64,000 nucleotides of DNA from Turicimonas muris (GTDB taxonomy: Bacteria > Pseudomonadota > Gammaproteobacteria > Burkholderiales > Burkholderiaceae_F): positions 372,001 to 436,000 of the forward strand of contig NZ_NHMP01000001.1 in NCBI RefSeq assembly GCF_002221595.1, given 5' to 3'. A model generated the notes under the pieces. The model did no database searches. It saw nothing but the letters and a program-made list of their open reading frames with translations, and was not told the origin of the DNA. Shown here piece after piece: positions 33,256 through 42,671 of this stretch (positions are counted from its first letter, which is position 1; each line of letters begins with the position of its first letter). The position numbers and the translations under genes are program-made.

Positions 33256-36147
33256 CTAATTCATCGGACTTTTATAGCCAAGCCCACCAGCTAAGCTCAC
33301 TGCTAGGACTGTGCTTAATCCTTTTTGGTCTAGATGGTACCTTTCAACTGCGTTGTTCACTCCTCGCTCTTGTTCTTTCGCATTATCTTCTAAGTTAGTT
33401 TTAGTGTTGTCGATGGTTTGAGCCTGATTTCTAACGGAATCAATAAAAGCTTTATTGCGTTCAGGTTCGGTATTTTGTTTTCGACTTTCTTCTTGAATTT
33501 GATTTCTGAATTGTTGATTTTGCTCTAGAACTTCTTGTTCGTTCTTTTGGAAGTTCTGTTTGATCATTGCCTTTCCGAGAGCTTTATCAAACTTTCGCGG
33601 TGCGTCAATCTGACCCGTGCCAAAGGTTTCTTTGCCCTTTGCCGCGATCTTGGCTTGGGCGGCACGATCAAAACCAACTTGCTCTCGGACTTCTGTTTGG
33701 TGAAAGATCTCTTCCAATGAAGACTCTGCGCTTTTGCCGTTATGTAGAAGTCGGTTCATCACTAAGACATCATTGTTGACTGAAGTTGAATCAGAACCCG
33801 TTTCTGCCGCAGATCTTGCTTCCGATGCTCCTTCCGCAGTATTGAACTGTTTGCTTCTTTGAAGAGCAATGTGATGAGCTTTGTCTAAAGAAGCTACGAA
33901 ATTCTCAGCAGCGTTCTTAATGCGCGACTCAGAAGTAGAAGCAGCGATTTGCTGGGCAGCAGATCTGACCTGAGAATATGCCTGACTTCTTTGTTCGGCT
34001 GTTGCACTAGATTTAGTTCCGGTGGCCGTATCAATAAGATTTTGAGCCGTAGTAGTTTTCAGCCCGGCTTCTAGTCCGGCTAATTCGCCTACAGCAGAAC
34101 CTGCGGAGTTGATTGCGTTCAATATTGAGTTTTTCTTGGCAGCAGAGGGGTCGCTGGCAGTCGCATTTTGAACCGATGCGTTTGGATTCAGGGGCAGTTG
34201 TTGTCCACCCGGATTGTTTGCAGACCCCTCCGCTTCTCCGGAGGCAGCGCCGACTTTAACTCCGGCCCCCGTGCTAAAGCTGAGATTTTGACTTGTTGTC
34301 AGGCCGGAAGAACCTGTGGAAGACTGCACGTAGGAATTAGAGCTGTTATAAGAGCTCTGGTCTGACAGATTCTGAGAGCTCGAGTGTGACTGATCCAGCT
34401 GATGAGAAAGAGCCTTCGCAAAACTAACAGATCCGGAATCCGAAGAAGTAGCTGAGTTGGACAGAGATAAGTTTGTCATATCCGAAGTCGTCAACGAAGT
34501 TGAAGACATTGAAGATGCCGTAACTGATCTTGACTGCTGAATTGTTGAGAAAGAAGAAATTCCAAGATCAATTCCTGAACGAACCATCCCAGTGACGTGA
34601 TTGTCGCCATCTCGCGTTACCGTACCGTACGCTGTCGAAATTTTGCTCGTATAAGGGTCTGCAAATGATGAAGAAGTATCGTTTTTATTGGCGTTAATGG
34701 AATTAGAAGAAACATTGCCAATGGAGATGTTTCCTGAGGAAAAGTTTCCGGAAGAGAGCTGTCCTGAAAGGCCTTGGGAAGCTGATTGAGCCGGTCCCAT
34801 TAAACCTCCTACCAGGGCAGCGGCGGCATAGTCGCTTCCTTTAGCAATGGCAAGAGCCAACATAGGAATAGCAAGCATTAAATATCCAGCCATTGCCTGA
34901 GAGCTTGCTCCTGTCTGCCTGATTAAATCGACTGCCATTAAAGAATTTCCGCCATACTCGGCAATAATTCTGTTCATCGGATTCGAATCAACCGAGATAA
35001 GAAGATAGTTTGCAACGGCATATAACGGTGCCCAAAGCTGAACCCAAATCAGCAGCACAAAAAAGGAACGAAAGATGAGACCCGCATTACTTCCGGCGGC
35101 AATGATGAGAATGAAAACCAATGGAAAGGCAGCAATGATGACAAATTCAATGCAGTTTCTAATCTTAGGCAAAGAGACCTTCGCGATCTCGCTCATGGTG
35201 CGATAACTGATTTCGCTTGCCAAATTACCTTGGGCTTTCGCAAGATTTACCGCCAGACTCAGAGGAGAACCTGAAAGTTGAGCAATGGAAGAAACACCCT
35301 CCGGAATAGCTTGAAGCATAATGGAGTGCTTTAGGGATGAATCGAGAGAACGGGAGAGGCCGAGCAAAAGACTTTCTGCATGAGGCAGACTTGTCATAAT
35401 GGCATGAGCAGGATCCGCTCTGTCCGGCGTTAGAAGTGCTCCTAGTTTTTTCTTGATTTCGTCTAGTTCTGAGCCGTTTAAGAAAGTCTCCAGTTCAACA
35501 GCTGCTTCATCACAGCGTTTTACTTCCCCGTTTTCGTTTAGGGTGCTTCTGGCTGGATTTAGCCAACCGCTAGCCGTGACGGTTGCCCAGAGATCCGAGC
35601 TTTGAGCGAGCGCGTTAACTTTTGCAGGATTATCGGTCAGTTCAGGGGTTAAACAGTCGGCCACAAAGCGGTTGACTTTACGCCGTCCTAGAGGAGTTAC
35701 CGTACCGATTCCCTGCAAAACAGAAACAGCTCTTTGAGGATAGACCATGCCGAATTTAGAAAACTTTTCTGCATCAGGAAGAGCAAAAGCACTTTCAAAT
35801 CCTGTGGTTAGAAAATGCCCGATTCTTGAAGTGACAGAAGCAAAAAAGCCGATGCCGAAAGGCACATTCTGGACGACATGTACCGTTCCGGCTCTTTCAT
35901 CGTGAATGGAAAGGTCAGTTTTTGGGATTAATAAGAGGGAATAAAAGAGGACGACCGCAAATAAGAAAGTTTTTGCAGCCATTCCTTGCCATCTAAAAAG
36001 TGCTGTAGTGAGCGTCACAAGAAAGCCGGCAAGAACCGCACTTTTAATTAGGCCTTGATAAGAAGGGCCGGAAGTAATTGCAACAACAGCTTCGAAAAGA
36101 TCTCTTAATTGAGCGCCGTTCCAATAGGCAAAGTAGTCTAGAACCAT
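33256..36147 (-). CDS. traG: TraG: mating-pair stabilisation protein
   Basis: 963 residues, close to F-plasmid TraG (about 940). N-terminal half with several membrane spans (LAGFLVTLTTALFRW, TFLFAVVLFYSLLLIP, FVIIAAFPLVFILIIAAGS, FFVLLIWVQLWAPLYAVANYLLI, MAGYLMLAIPMLALAIA) as in the TraG_N domain. The C-terminal half is soluble, rich in Ser, Asn and Gln with coiled-coil-prone parts. It acts in pilus assembly and mating-pair stabilisation; in F the C-terminal part also senses TraS. Start TGATG overlaps the traH stop by one base. Last gene of the operon. Confidence 0.9.
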   Translation of the reverse strand: MVLDYFAYWNGAQLRDLFEAVVAITSGPSYQGLIKSAVLAGFLVTLTTALFRWQGMAAKTFLFAVVLFYSLLLIPKTDLSIHDERAGTVHVVQNVPFGIGFFASVTSRIGHFLTTGFESAFALPDAEKFSKFGMVYPQRAVSVLQGIGTVTPLGRRKVNRFVADCLTPELTDNPAKVNALAQSSDLWATVTASGWLNPARSTLNENGEVKRCDEAAVELETFLNGSELDEIKKKLGALLTPDRADPAHAIMTSLPHAESLLLGLSRSLDSSLKHSIMLQAIPEGVSSIAQLSGSPLSLAVNLAKAQGNLASEISYRTMSEIAKVSLPKIRNCIEFVIIAAFPLVFILIIAAGSNAGLIFRSFFVLLIWVQLWAPLYAVANYLLISVDSNPMNRIIAEYGGNSLMAVDLIRQTGASSQAMAGYLMLAIPMLALAIAKGSDYAAAALVGGLMGPAQSASQGLSGQLSSGNFSSGNISIGNVSSNSINANKNDTSSSFADPYTSKISTAYGTVTRDGDNHVTGMVRSGIDLGISSFSTIQQSRSVTASSMSSTSLTTSDMTNLSLSNSATSSDSGSVSFAKALSHQLDQSHSSSQNLSDQSSYNSSNSYVQSSTGSSGLTTSQNLSFSTGAGVKVGAASGEAEGSANNPGGQQLPLNPNASVQNATASDPSAAKKNSILNAINSAGSAVGELAGLEAGLKTTTAQNLIDTATGTKSSATAEQRSQAYSQVRSAAQQIAASTSESRIKNAAENFVASLDKAHHIALQRSKQFNTAEGASEARSAAETGSDSTSVNNDVLVMNRLLHNGKSAESSLEEIFHQTEVREQVGFDRAAQAKIAAKGKETFGTGQIDAPRKFDKALGKAMIKQNFQKNEQEVLEQNQQFRNQIQEESRKQNTEPERNKAFIDSVRNQAQTIDNTKTNLEDNAKEQERGVNNAVERYHLDQKGLSTVLAVSLAGGLGYKSPMN

Positions 36148-37580
36148 CAGTTCTTATCTCCGAAGGATAAATTCGCAGCTAAGTCAGCAGCCAATGCTCC
36201 TTTGACGCTCTTTTCCAAATGTTCGATTTGCGTCACGAAGCTGTGGGCCCGGCTCATCTGCTGAAAAACGGTATCGCTTCTTCGGGAAAGATCTGCGCGG
36301 ACCTCAGAAATACGGGCTTCAATTTGTTTGAGGTGCTCTTCGGCGATTCGGCCGGTTTGTGAGGCTGAAGAGGAAGCGGCCGCCGCTTTAATATCTAAGG
36401 ATAAAGCATCCATGGCTCGAATAATTGCTTCATAAGCCGCCGCTTCCACATAGACGGCAAGCAAATCTTGAGAAAACCCAAGAAAACGCTTTGATGCCGT
36501 GGTGTTGATCAATCGAATTAGCGGGATGGTGGTGGAAGTGGCTAACAACATCAGGTCATCTTCCGAGACCAAGTAAGGATTTCTTTCGAGGATGGAGAGG
36601 CGGTAGTTGGAAGCTGCCTGCATAAACATAAAGGGAAGGTTAATATCGTCTAAAGCGGTTTTTGTGACGGTAAGGCAAAGTTCTTCGTCTCCTTTCTGGC
36701 AACGGAGACGAAAAGCTTCGGTCTCTAAGCTCGGCGCATCGGTTCTGCCGAACATAAAGCCGACCAGGTCTTGTCCCGCAATCGGAATAGCTCGAGTGAC
36801 AGTATCTTCTCCGGCACCTTCATTGATGTAAATGACGGTGCCTACCAAGGTCATCATCAGCTCTCTAAGTTCTTGGTTGTATTTTGTAGAAAATGATCCG
36901 CCTGAGAGTAAAGCCCAAGTGAGATTAAGTTCAGGCGCATCAATGACGGAACCACCGGAATCCTTTTGTGCCGGAGCGTTGCTGACAACCGCGGAGCCGT
37001 CGGTTCTGGTTTTAGCGTTAGCTTCGGACTCATCGGAGACGATACCTGTAGAACGGAGATAGCTTCTTGCTTCGAAGGCTGATTTTTCTAAGAATTGCTG
37101 TGCGCCTGTCATTTTGAGAAGGTTTTGGCTTGCAGTGCACGAGTCGGAAAACATATTGGTGTACTGGCGAATCAAATCTCGGAAACTGGTGACTTGTTCA
37201 TTTAGATCAGGAGCCAAGGACTGAAGTGCTAATTGAAAAGCCAGACCCGGAAGTGCGGTGCCGATGTTTCTTAAGAACGCTACGAATTCTTCTCGGCTCG
37301 GTATGCCGAAAGCTCCTAAGAAAATATCGATGCCTCCGCATCCGGCAGACAATGAAGGAGGCGTGAAATAGAACGCATTGAAATCTTTTCTGGGAGCTCT
37401 GTAGACAAAACCGCCTCCGGTGATGGTATTCATTGAGTTGGACTGATAGATGCCTGCAGATGTAATGTTGCCCTGATAAGAACCGGCCGAGGCGTAGAAG
37501 TCTTTCATAAAGCTGGCTTGGGCCGGTAAAGCAATACAGGCGCACACGGCTAAAGAAGTTAGGGTTTTTGTAAATTTCAT
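36147..37580 (-). CDS. traH: TraH: pilus assembly/mating-pair protein
   Basis: 477 residues with a signal peptide (MKFTKTLTSLAVCACIALPAQAS). Family segments: SFMKDFYASAGSYQGNITSAGIYQSNSMNTITGGGFVYRAPRK near the N-terminus, then Cys-containing CGGIDIFLGAFGIPS. It is a periplasmic/outer-membrane part of the F-type secretion channel. Starts 5 bases after traF. Confidence 0.92.
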   Translation of the reverse strand: MKFTKTLTSLAVCACIALPAQASFMKDFYASAGSYQGNITSAGIYQSNSMNTITGGGFVYRAPRKDFNAFYFTPPSLSAGCGGIDIFLGAFGIPSREEFVAFLRNIGTALPGLAFQLALQSLAPDLNEQVTSFRDLIRQYTNMFSDSCTASQNLLKMTGAQQFLEKSAFEARSYLRSTGIVSDESEANAKTRTDGSAVVSNAPAQKDSGGSVIDAPELNLTWALLSGGSFSTKYNQELRELMMTLVGTVIYINEGAGEDTVTRAIPIAGQDLVGFMFGRTDAPSLETEAFRLRCQKGDEELCLTVTKTALDDINLPFMFMQAASNYRLSILERNPYLVSEDDLMLLATSTTIPLIRLINTTASKRFLGFSQDLLAVYVEAAAYEAIIRAMDALSLDIKAAAASSSASQTGRIAEEHLKQIEARISEVRADLSRRSDTVFQQMSRAHSFVTQIEHLEKSVKGALAADLAANLSFGDKN

Positions 37581-37585
37581 CGTTG

Positions 37586-38428
37586 TTATTCTTGATTTAA
37601 CGGGTTAGAGGCGGATGGATAGGCTGTGTCTTTGAGAGATTCGCCTCCGAATAAAGAAGCTCCCGGCTCTTTAGTACCGAGCAATGCAATGCGGGAGAGA
37701 ATATCTTCGAGCGCAACAACGCCGGAAGAGACAAGATAGCTCTTGGTCTGTTCCCGGTTGACCATAAAGAGCGCCGGAACTTGTTGGATGCCTTGTCCTT
37801 TAGTCAACAAAGAACCGATGCCGTTATCGGGCAAAGATTCCGGAAAATGCTCATTGGCCGAGCCGTCTAATGAGACGGCAATGACTTCAAAACCGTAGTC
37901 CGTGGAAAGCTTTTTAATTAACGGGCTTTGAAGATGACAGAACCGACAATTGTCTTTGAAGAAATAGACCAGACCCCATTCTTTTGAGAGTGTTCCGAGC
38001 TCCAGAGCCTTTTGTTTGTTGCGTTCATTTTTTAAGTCAACCTGGGCAAAGTTTGCGGCAGGATTTCTGGCTGAGAAGTCGTATTCCGGATTCTGCCAAG
38101 CGACTCTTCTCCATTGGTCGGCGAAGAGGGCAGATTTTTCTTGAACGAAGTGATTGGCCTCTAAATAGAGCTTCATGTTTTCTTCGGTTGGATTCATGAC
38201 GGCTGTATTGAGCCGCCTTTCTCTTTCTTCTCTTAAGCCTTCAATTGTCGGAATGCTTTTAAGGTCTAAGGGAGCCGGTTTTACTTCTTTAGGTTTATCG
38301 GAAGGGTAGTAAAGGAATCCGCGTTCATCGGATTTCCAGACATCTTCTGTCCAGAAGTTGTTCTCTTGGGCTGCAGACAATGAAGTCATGAAGCCCAAGA
38401 GGAAGGTGAGTATCGGTTTAAGAGACAT
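37586..38428 (-). CDS. traF: TraF: thioredoxin-fold conjugation protein
   Basis: 280 residues, signal peptide (ILTFLLGFMTSLSAAQ). Thioredoxin-like C-terminal domain with YFFKDNCRFCHLQSPLIKKL; unlike F TraF, which lacks the pair, it has a complete C-x-x-C (CRFC), so it may catalyse disulfide chemistry on the many-cysteine proteins TraN and TraU. A QVPALFMVN loop (cis-proline) follows. It lies between traN and traH. Confidence 0.9.
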   Translation of the reverse strand: MSLKPILTFLLGFMTSLSAAQENNFWTEDVWKSDERGFLYYPSDKPKEVKPAPLDLKSIPTIEGLREERERRLNTAVMNPTEENMKLYLEANHFVQEKSALFADQWRRVAWQNPEYDFSARNPAANFAQVDLKNERNKQKALELGTLSKEWGLVYFFKDNCRFCHLQSPLIKKLSTDYGFEVIAVSLDGSANEHFPESLPDNGIGSLLTKGQGIQQVPALFMVNREQTKSYLVSSGVVALEDILSRIALLGTKEPGASLFGGESLKDTAYPSASNPLNQE

Positions 38429-38446
38429 ATTTCAGGAATTCAGTGA

Positions 38447-40762
38447 TTATTTTTTCTTAGGAGGCAAAGATGGCTTGCCGGTAAAGTCGGGATTGACCAC
38501 ACCGGAGGTTCCTTGATTGGGAGCAACGTATCCGCCGAGGTTTTCGTTGACAAGACGGTTGAAGTGGGCTTGACCGCGGTCCGCTGCAGCTTCTTTATTG
38601 AGTTCGGCTTTGGCTTTGATTTCCGCTTCAAACTCAGATAAATCCATGGCTTCAAAATCCAATGTTTCGAACTCTTCTAAAGTAAAGCCGGAACAATCCG
38701 GATTTTTAGCAGAACCCCAGGATTTGCCGGTTTGTTTACGGCCTTCCTCTTGAATGATTCTGGCTAGACGAGAATTGAAACAGCAATAAGATTCCGAACG
38801 TTCGATGCAGCCGAACTTTTCTCCTTTGGAGCAGTAAGTGCCGACATAATGACAAAGGTTTTGGCCTTTTTTCAGCATTAAAGCCTGTTCGGAAGGTTCA
38901 CACTGAAGAAAGTCCATAGCAATCTGGAAAGCAACCGTAACGGCAAACGAAGTAGGATCAAACGTGAAGTACATGGTGCCTCCCTGCAGCGTCATCCCGA
39001 ATCCATAGAAAGACAGCGAGGGGTTATAAACTCCTGATGACGCATTACCGTACAAAGCCGTCAGCAAGCCGGAAGTGGCTTCAGAGGCAGAGAGAACATC
39101 GTAAACATAAGGACTGCCGACATATTTAATAGCTTCGACGGTGGCGTCACCTGCAAAGGTCAACGCTTTACCGAAAGCATCCGAGTTGGAGGAGCCGGAT
39201 TTAACTTTGGTGTCGCAGCAAGAAAATCCAAGAACCTTCTTGGAGCATTTATCGCTTTCGCCTTTAAAGAATTGATTGCCGTCGAAGTCGCCGTAAACGG
39301 CGCCTTCGCGGGCCACTTCCAGAATACTTAAAACCCACGCGAAATCTTTATCGGCAGGGACAGGTTCTCCGCAAAGGCCGTCAAGGCATTCTGCCAGCCG
39401 GCAAATAACTTCAGTGACGGTAGAAGATTCTTTTTCTTCGCACTTGTAAATATGAGAATAAGTCAAACACTTACCGACATCATCCTCGAAAAGACAGACG
39501 GAATCTACTTTGACGCATTTCTTATTTTGTTCTAAGGAAGTGCAGTTGGAAGAAGGGCCGTTTGAAGCACCGCAGACGTAAGTGGTTTCGTACTTCCAGC
39601 AGTCTTTGGTGATCAATTCTCCGTTGATTTCTTTTGTTCCTCCGGGCTCCGTACAGACGGTATTTAAAACGCTGCAGTCGGGATTGTTGTCCAAAGGCTG
39701 ACAAGTCTCAGACCAAGTTAATCCCGAAATCACGATGTCGGATGTAATTTCTTGCGCCGGCCCCGGGTCAATAGCTTCATTGGTTTGGCAGAGGATTTCT
39801 TTTTCCATCGCATAACAGCGCAAACCGACTTTATCGATGCATTTGGAAGACTGTTCTTTACAGGCAGCAATCTTTTCTAGGGCTTCGCAAGAGTTTTCAT
39901 TGACGGTTTCTATGCAGCGGTACTCTTGGGTTTGTTCCCAGCAGTCGGTCTCAATTTCCACACCGTCGATGATTTTGATGCCTCCGACTTCCGTACAAGA
40001 AGAACTCTGAAGAGTACAGCTCATGCCGGCAGTGGCGTTTTGACAACTCAAGGTATCAAAGCCCGGCAGCGTGGGGGATCCGTCCGGCGTGATATCAGGT
40101 CCTTCGATAAGGCCGGTGTTGACGCAGCGGTAAGTTTTCTGCCATTGGGCGCATCCCGTCTCGTCTTCTTTGATACAAACCGGATCACCGACTGCCGTGC
40201 AGCCGGAGGCTGCTTCCAAAGTTTGGCACGAATTAGAAACACCGGAAGAGGCGCAAGCGTAATCTCTTTCGTAGCGCCAACAGTCTTTGTAGACAGCAAC
40301 CCCGTTAATGACGCGAGTCTCTCCGGGTTCAATGCATCGCTGAGCCGCGACATAACATTCTTTGTTATCAATAAAGGATTGGCACTGATTGTTCTGCTCG
40401 GAGGAGGAAACGGTATGGCTGTAGTCTAAGAGTTCCACATTTTCTTCCGGAGGGATTTCTTCCGAGCAAGAAAATCTTTGTTCCCATCTAAGACAAGTTC
40501 CGGAAAGATCTGCGGAGACGCAGACTTTATTAACAAGCTTACAGGCAGGCGTTTGTTCTAAGGCAGCGCAATAGTTGACTTCAGCGGCTTCATTACAAGA
40601 TCGTCTGAATTGATAATTCCAGCATTCTCTATAGACTTCTACGCCGTCAACGTATTTAGAACCGGGGCCGTCAACGCAGACGTATTCTCCGTCCGCACAC
40701 GCTGCATGAATATCAGCAAAGACCAATGAGGAAAGAAGCAAGCTGAGGAAAGTTTTTATCAT
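38447..40762 (-). CDS. traN: TraN: outer-membrane mating-pair adhesin with four Cys-rich repeats
   Basis: 771 residues from the ATG at 40762, which overlaps the preceding stop by 4 bases; signal peptide MIKTFLSLLLSSLVFADIHA. The N-terminal two-thirds holds four tandem copies of a roughly 65-residue unit of pattern dG(V/E)....-CW-...-C-...-C..LE...C.....C........C....-y.C (starting near YVDGVEVYRECW, VINGVAVYKDCW, IIDGVEIETDCW, EINGELITKDCW). The C-terminal part (SDKCSKKVLGFSCCD, ..FGFGMTLQGG, KFGCIERSESYCCFNSRLARIIQEEGRKQ) is the conserved TraN domain. TraN contacts the recipient's outer membrane; the repeat block may decide the receptor. Confidence 0.9.
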   Translation of the reverse strand: MIKTFLSLLLSSLVFADIHAACADGEYVCVDGPGSKYVDGVEVYRECWNYQFRRSCNEAAEVNYCAALEQTPACKLVNKVCVSADLSGTCLRWEQRFSCSEEIPPEENVELLDYSHTVSSSEQNNQCQSFIDNKECYVAAQRCIEPGETRVINGVAVYKDCWRYERDYACASSGVSNSCQTLEAASGCTAVGDPVCIKEDETGCAQWQKTYRCVNTGLIEGPDITPDGSPTLPGFDTLSCQNATAGMSCTLQSSSCTEVGGIKIIDGVEIETDCWEQTQEYRCIETVNENSCEALEKIAACKEQSSKCIDKVGLRCYAMEKEILCQTNEAIDPGPAQEITSDIVISGLTWSETCQPLDNNPDCSVLNTVCTEPGGTKEINGELITKDCWKYETTYVCGASNGPSSNCTSLEQNKKCVKVDSVCLFEDDVGKCLTYSHIYKCEEKESSTVTEVICRLAECLDGLCGEPVPADKDFAWVLSILEVAREGAVYGDFDGNQFFKGESDKCSKKVLGFSCCDTKVKSGSSNSDAFGKALTFAGDATVEAIKYVGSPYVYDVLSASEATSGLLTALYGNASSGVYNPSLSFYGFGMTLQGGTMYFTFDPTSFAVTVAFQIAMDFLQCEPSEQALMLKKGQNLCHYVGTYCSKGEKFGCIERSESYCCFNSRLARIIQEEGRKQTGKSWGSAKNPDCSGFTLEEFETLDFEAMDLSEFEAEIKAKAELNKEAAADRGQAHFNRLVNENLGGYVAPNQGTSGVVNPDFTGKPSLPPKKK

Positions 40763-42039
40763 TGGTACTCCACAGTTGAGCTCTCTTCCAAGACGCAGGA
40801 CATGGTCCATTGATCGATTTCGGCTCCATGAGAATAAGTCTGATAGCCGAAAACTTTAGAGAGACTGCCGGAGCGGACGAACTGATTTTTCTTTTTATAG
40901 TAGACATCCATTTTGACTTCGGTAGTGCAGGAGCTGCCGACACAGCGAGTTTTACCGGTCCAACGGCCTTTGCAGTTAGAGAATTCTCTTTCTTCATCAA
41001 AATCCAGAGCTTTAACTTCGAAGCCGAAGTTAGCCGAGTTTTTCACATTGGTTTCGATTCGAATGGAGGGGATTTCGTCTTTAGAGCAAGCGTATTTAAG
41101 ACTGACGATATCGCCGCCGTTGCACTCGTCGGTTCCTAAGCCTGAATGGTCTTCGGCTTGAGCCTGCTGCATTTTGCCAATTTCGCAGCCCGGGGTAGCC
41201 ACAACGGAAAGAACTTTATTACATCGGTAAGTTTTTGCCTGGATAAGCTGTTTAGAGCATTGATAGACGTACTCAGACTCAACATCGATATTGATGCCGA
41301 TCTGACAAGATTGTCTGGGGGCTTCTAAGCAGGTGTAGTTTTGAACGGAAGAAACATAGGGGTTGGTGCAGGTAATGTTTTTTACGTTTCCGGTTCGATT
41401 AATACACTTGAATAAAGAAGTGATTTCCAATTGCTCTGTCCAACCGGAGAAACATTGTTCGGTGATTACCCCGGTTGTTTCTTCGCAAGCGGTGTATTCA
41501 TACTGAGGCGGCGTGGTTGTGGTGATAGTCTCGCAAATTATTTCATTCGAGTCGCTGATGTCCGGGTGAGGCTTTTGCGCTCCTGCAAGAACGTGGTCTC
41601 GGTCACCTAAAATTTGATCAAAGTCAGATTCCGGCCAAGAGGGATGAGAGTTGGTGTCATAGATAACTTGGACGGCACGGCAATCCATAGAAGATTTATC
41701 AAGACAGCAGTCAGCTTTGATTTGGCCGGGGCCGAGTAAATTCCCTTGTCCTTTATTAAACAAGTTCTTAAGTTCCGAGACGTCTGAACCGTAACCAGGA
41801 ACGGTTTGGGTGGAAGACCCAGTGGTTAGGATGTTTTTGATAGAGACCCCGGCAGCTGCGTCTTTAGCTGCATTCATGGCATCTTCTTTGTTCATTTTGC
41901 TGTTAGCAGATACATATGAAGAGTCGGTTCGAGAAGAGGTGCCCGTGGTTTCTGCGGCTGATGAGCTTGCTGTTGCCTGGAAAGCCAAGGACAAGGCGGT
42001 TAGGAGTACGGCGGAAAGGGCAAAGGAGAAAGTTTTCAT
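40759..42039 (-). CDS. Secreted Cys-rich protein, TraN partner
   Basis: 426 residues with a signal peptide (MKTFSFALSAVLLTALSLAFQATAS). Ser/Thr-rich linker, then about 20 cysteines in pairs (KADCCLDKSSMDCRAV, CEETTGVITEQCFSGWTEQ, CINRTGNVKNITC, CSKQLIQAKTYRC). Not recognised as a named F gene. Its place directly before traN with a 4-base overlap, and the cysteine spacing, suggest it corresponds to the N-terminal part of long TraN proteins of SXT-like elements, here a separate gene. Probably periplasmic or surface-exposed. Confidence 0.65.
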   Translation of the reverse strand: MKTFSFALSAVLLTALSLAFQATASSSAAETTGTSSRTDSSYVSANSKMNKEDAMNAAKDAAAGVSIKNILTTGSSTQTVPGYGSDVSELKNLFNKGQGNLLGPGQIKADCCLDKSSMDCRAVQVIYDTNSHPSWPESDFDQILGDRDHVLAGAQKPHPDISDSNEIICETITTTTPPQYEYTACEETTGVITEQCFSGWTEQLEITSLFKCINRTGNVKNITCTNPYVSSVQNYTCLEAPRQSCQIGINIDVESEYVYQCSKQLIQAKTYRCNKVLSVVATPGCEIGKMQQAQAEDHSGLGTDECNGGDIVSLKYACSKDEIPSIRIETNVKNSANFGFEVKALDFDEEREFSNCKGRWTGKTRCVGSSCTTEVKMDVYYKKKNQFVRSGSLSKVFGYQTYSHGAEIDQWTMSCVLEESSTVEYQ

Positions 42040-42041
42040 GA

Positions 42042-42668
42042 CTACGGGCGCTCTCCGAGTTTTTGGCGAAGACGTTGAGCTTCTTTGCCGATTTCATCTT
42101 GTCTGTCCGTGAGCGTATCGAGCATGTATCCCAGAGTCACATCTCCTAAGACGAGAGCTGCGTTTTGTGCTGCGTCTGCATCTTGATTTCCGCAAGAGCC
42201 AGAGGATTCGGGAGACTTTTGTTGATGCTTACGAATTATCAGCATGGGAACTTCGGTGACGCCGAATTCTTTAAATATTTCCGGATTGAGTTCCACGGAA
42301 GCTCCTAACTCCACTAAGAAGTTAAAAGCTTGGAGACTTTGAGGATTTAAAAGAGGCTTATTTGCAGGGGCTTTCGGGTCAACGGGAACACCTCTGAAAA
42401 CCAAAGGAACGCCGGCATCTTTTGCGTCAGCGGCTAATCTTTTAAGAGAAGCTTCGGGCATGGAGAGGGAGACCAAAAGCAGGGCCTCCATGCGGTTTTG
42501 ATTGAGCATTTCAGTTTGGATGGTCTGAGCATTGTCAAGGATATCGTCAATGGTTAACGGCAAGGACTGCTCGGAGGCCGAGTTACCGGCCGAGACACTT
42601 GCAGAGGCAGCATGAGAAAGGCTAAAGGACAACGCAATAGCCACTATTAGGAGAGAACGTTTGAACAT
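42042..42668 (-). CDS. trbC: TrbC: pilin assembly protein
   Basis: 208 residues, signal peptide (LLIVAIALSFSLSHAASAS). MEALLLVSLSMPEASLKRLAADAKDAGVPLVFRGVP and FKEFGVTEVPMLIIRKHQ fit the F-type TrbC family, a thioredoxin-like fold without the cysteine pair. It acts in the periplasm in pilus assembly together with TraW. Sits between traU and the Cys-rich gene. Confidence 0.85.
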   Translation of the reverse strand: MFKRSLLIVAIALSFSLSHAASASVSAGNSASEQSLPLTIDDILDNAQTIQTEMLNQNRMEALLLVSLSMPEASLKRLAADAKDAGVPLVFRGVPVDPKAPANKPLLNPQSLQAFNFLVELGASVELNPEIFKEFGVTEVPMLIIRKHQQKSPESSGSCGNQDADAAQNAALVLGDVTLGYMLDTLTDRQDEIGKEAQRLRQKLGERP

Positions 42669-42671
42669 GAT

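Noticed and set aside
40048-40429. Frames on both strands within traN
   Set aside because: Shadows of traN repeats; traN has clear family cysteine patterns and coupled spacing.
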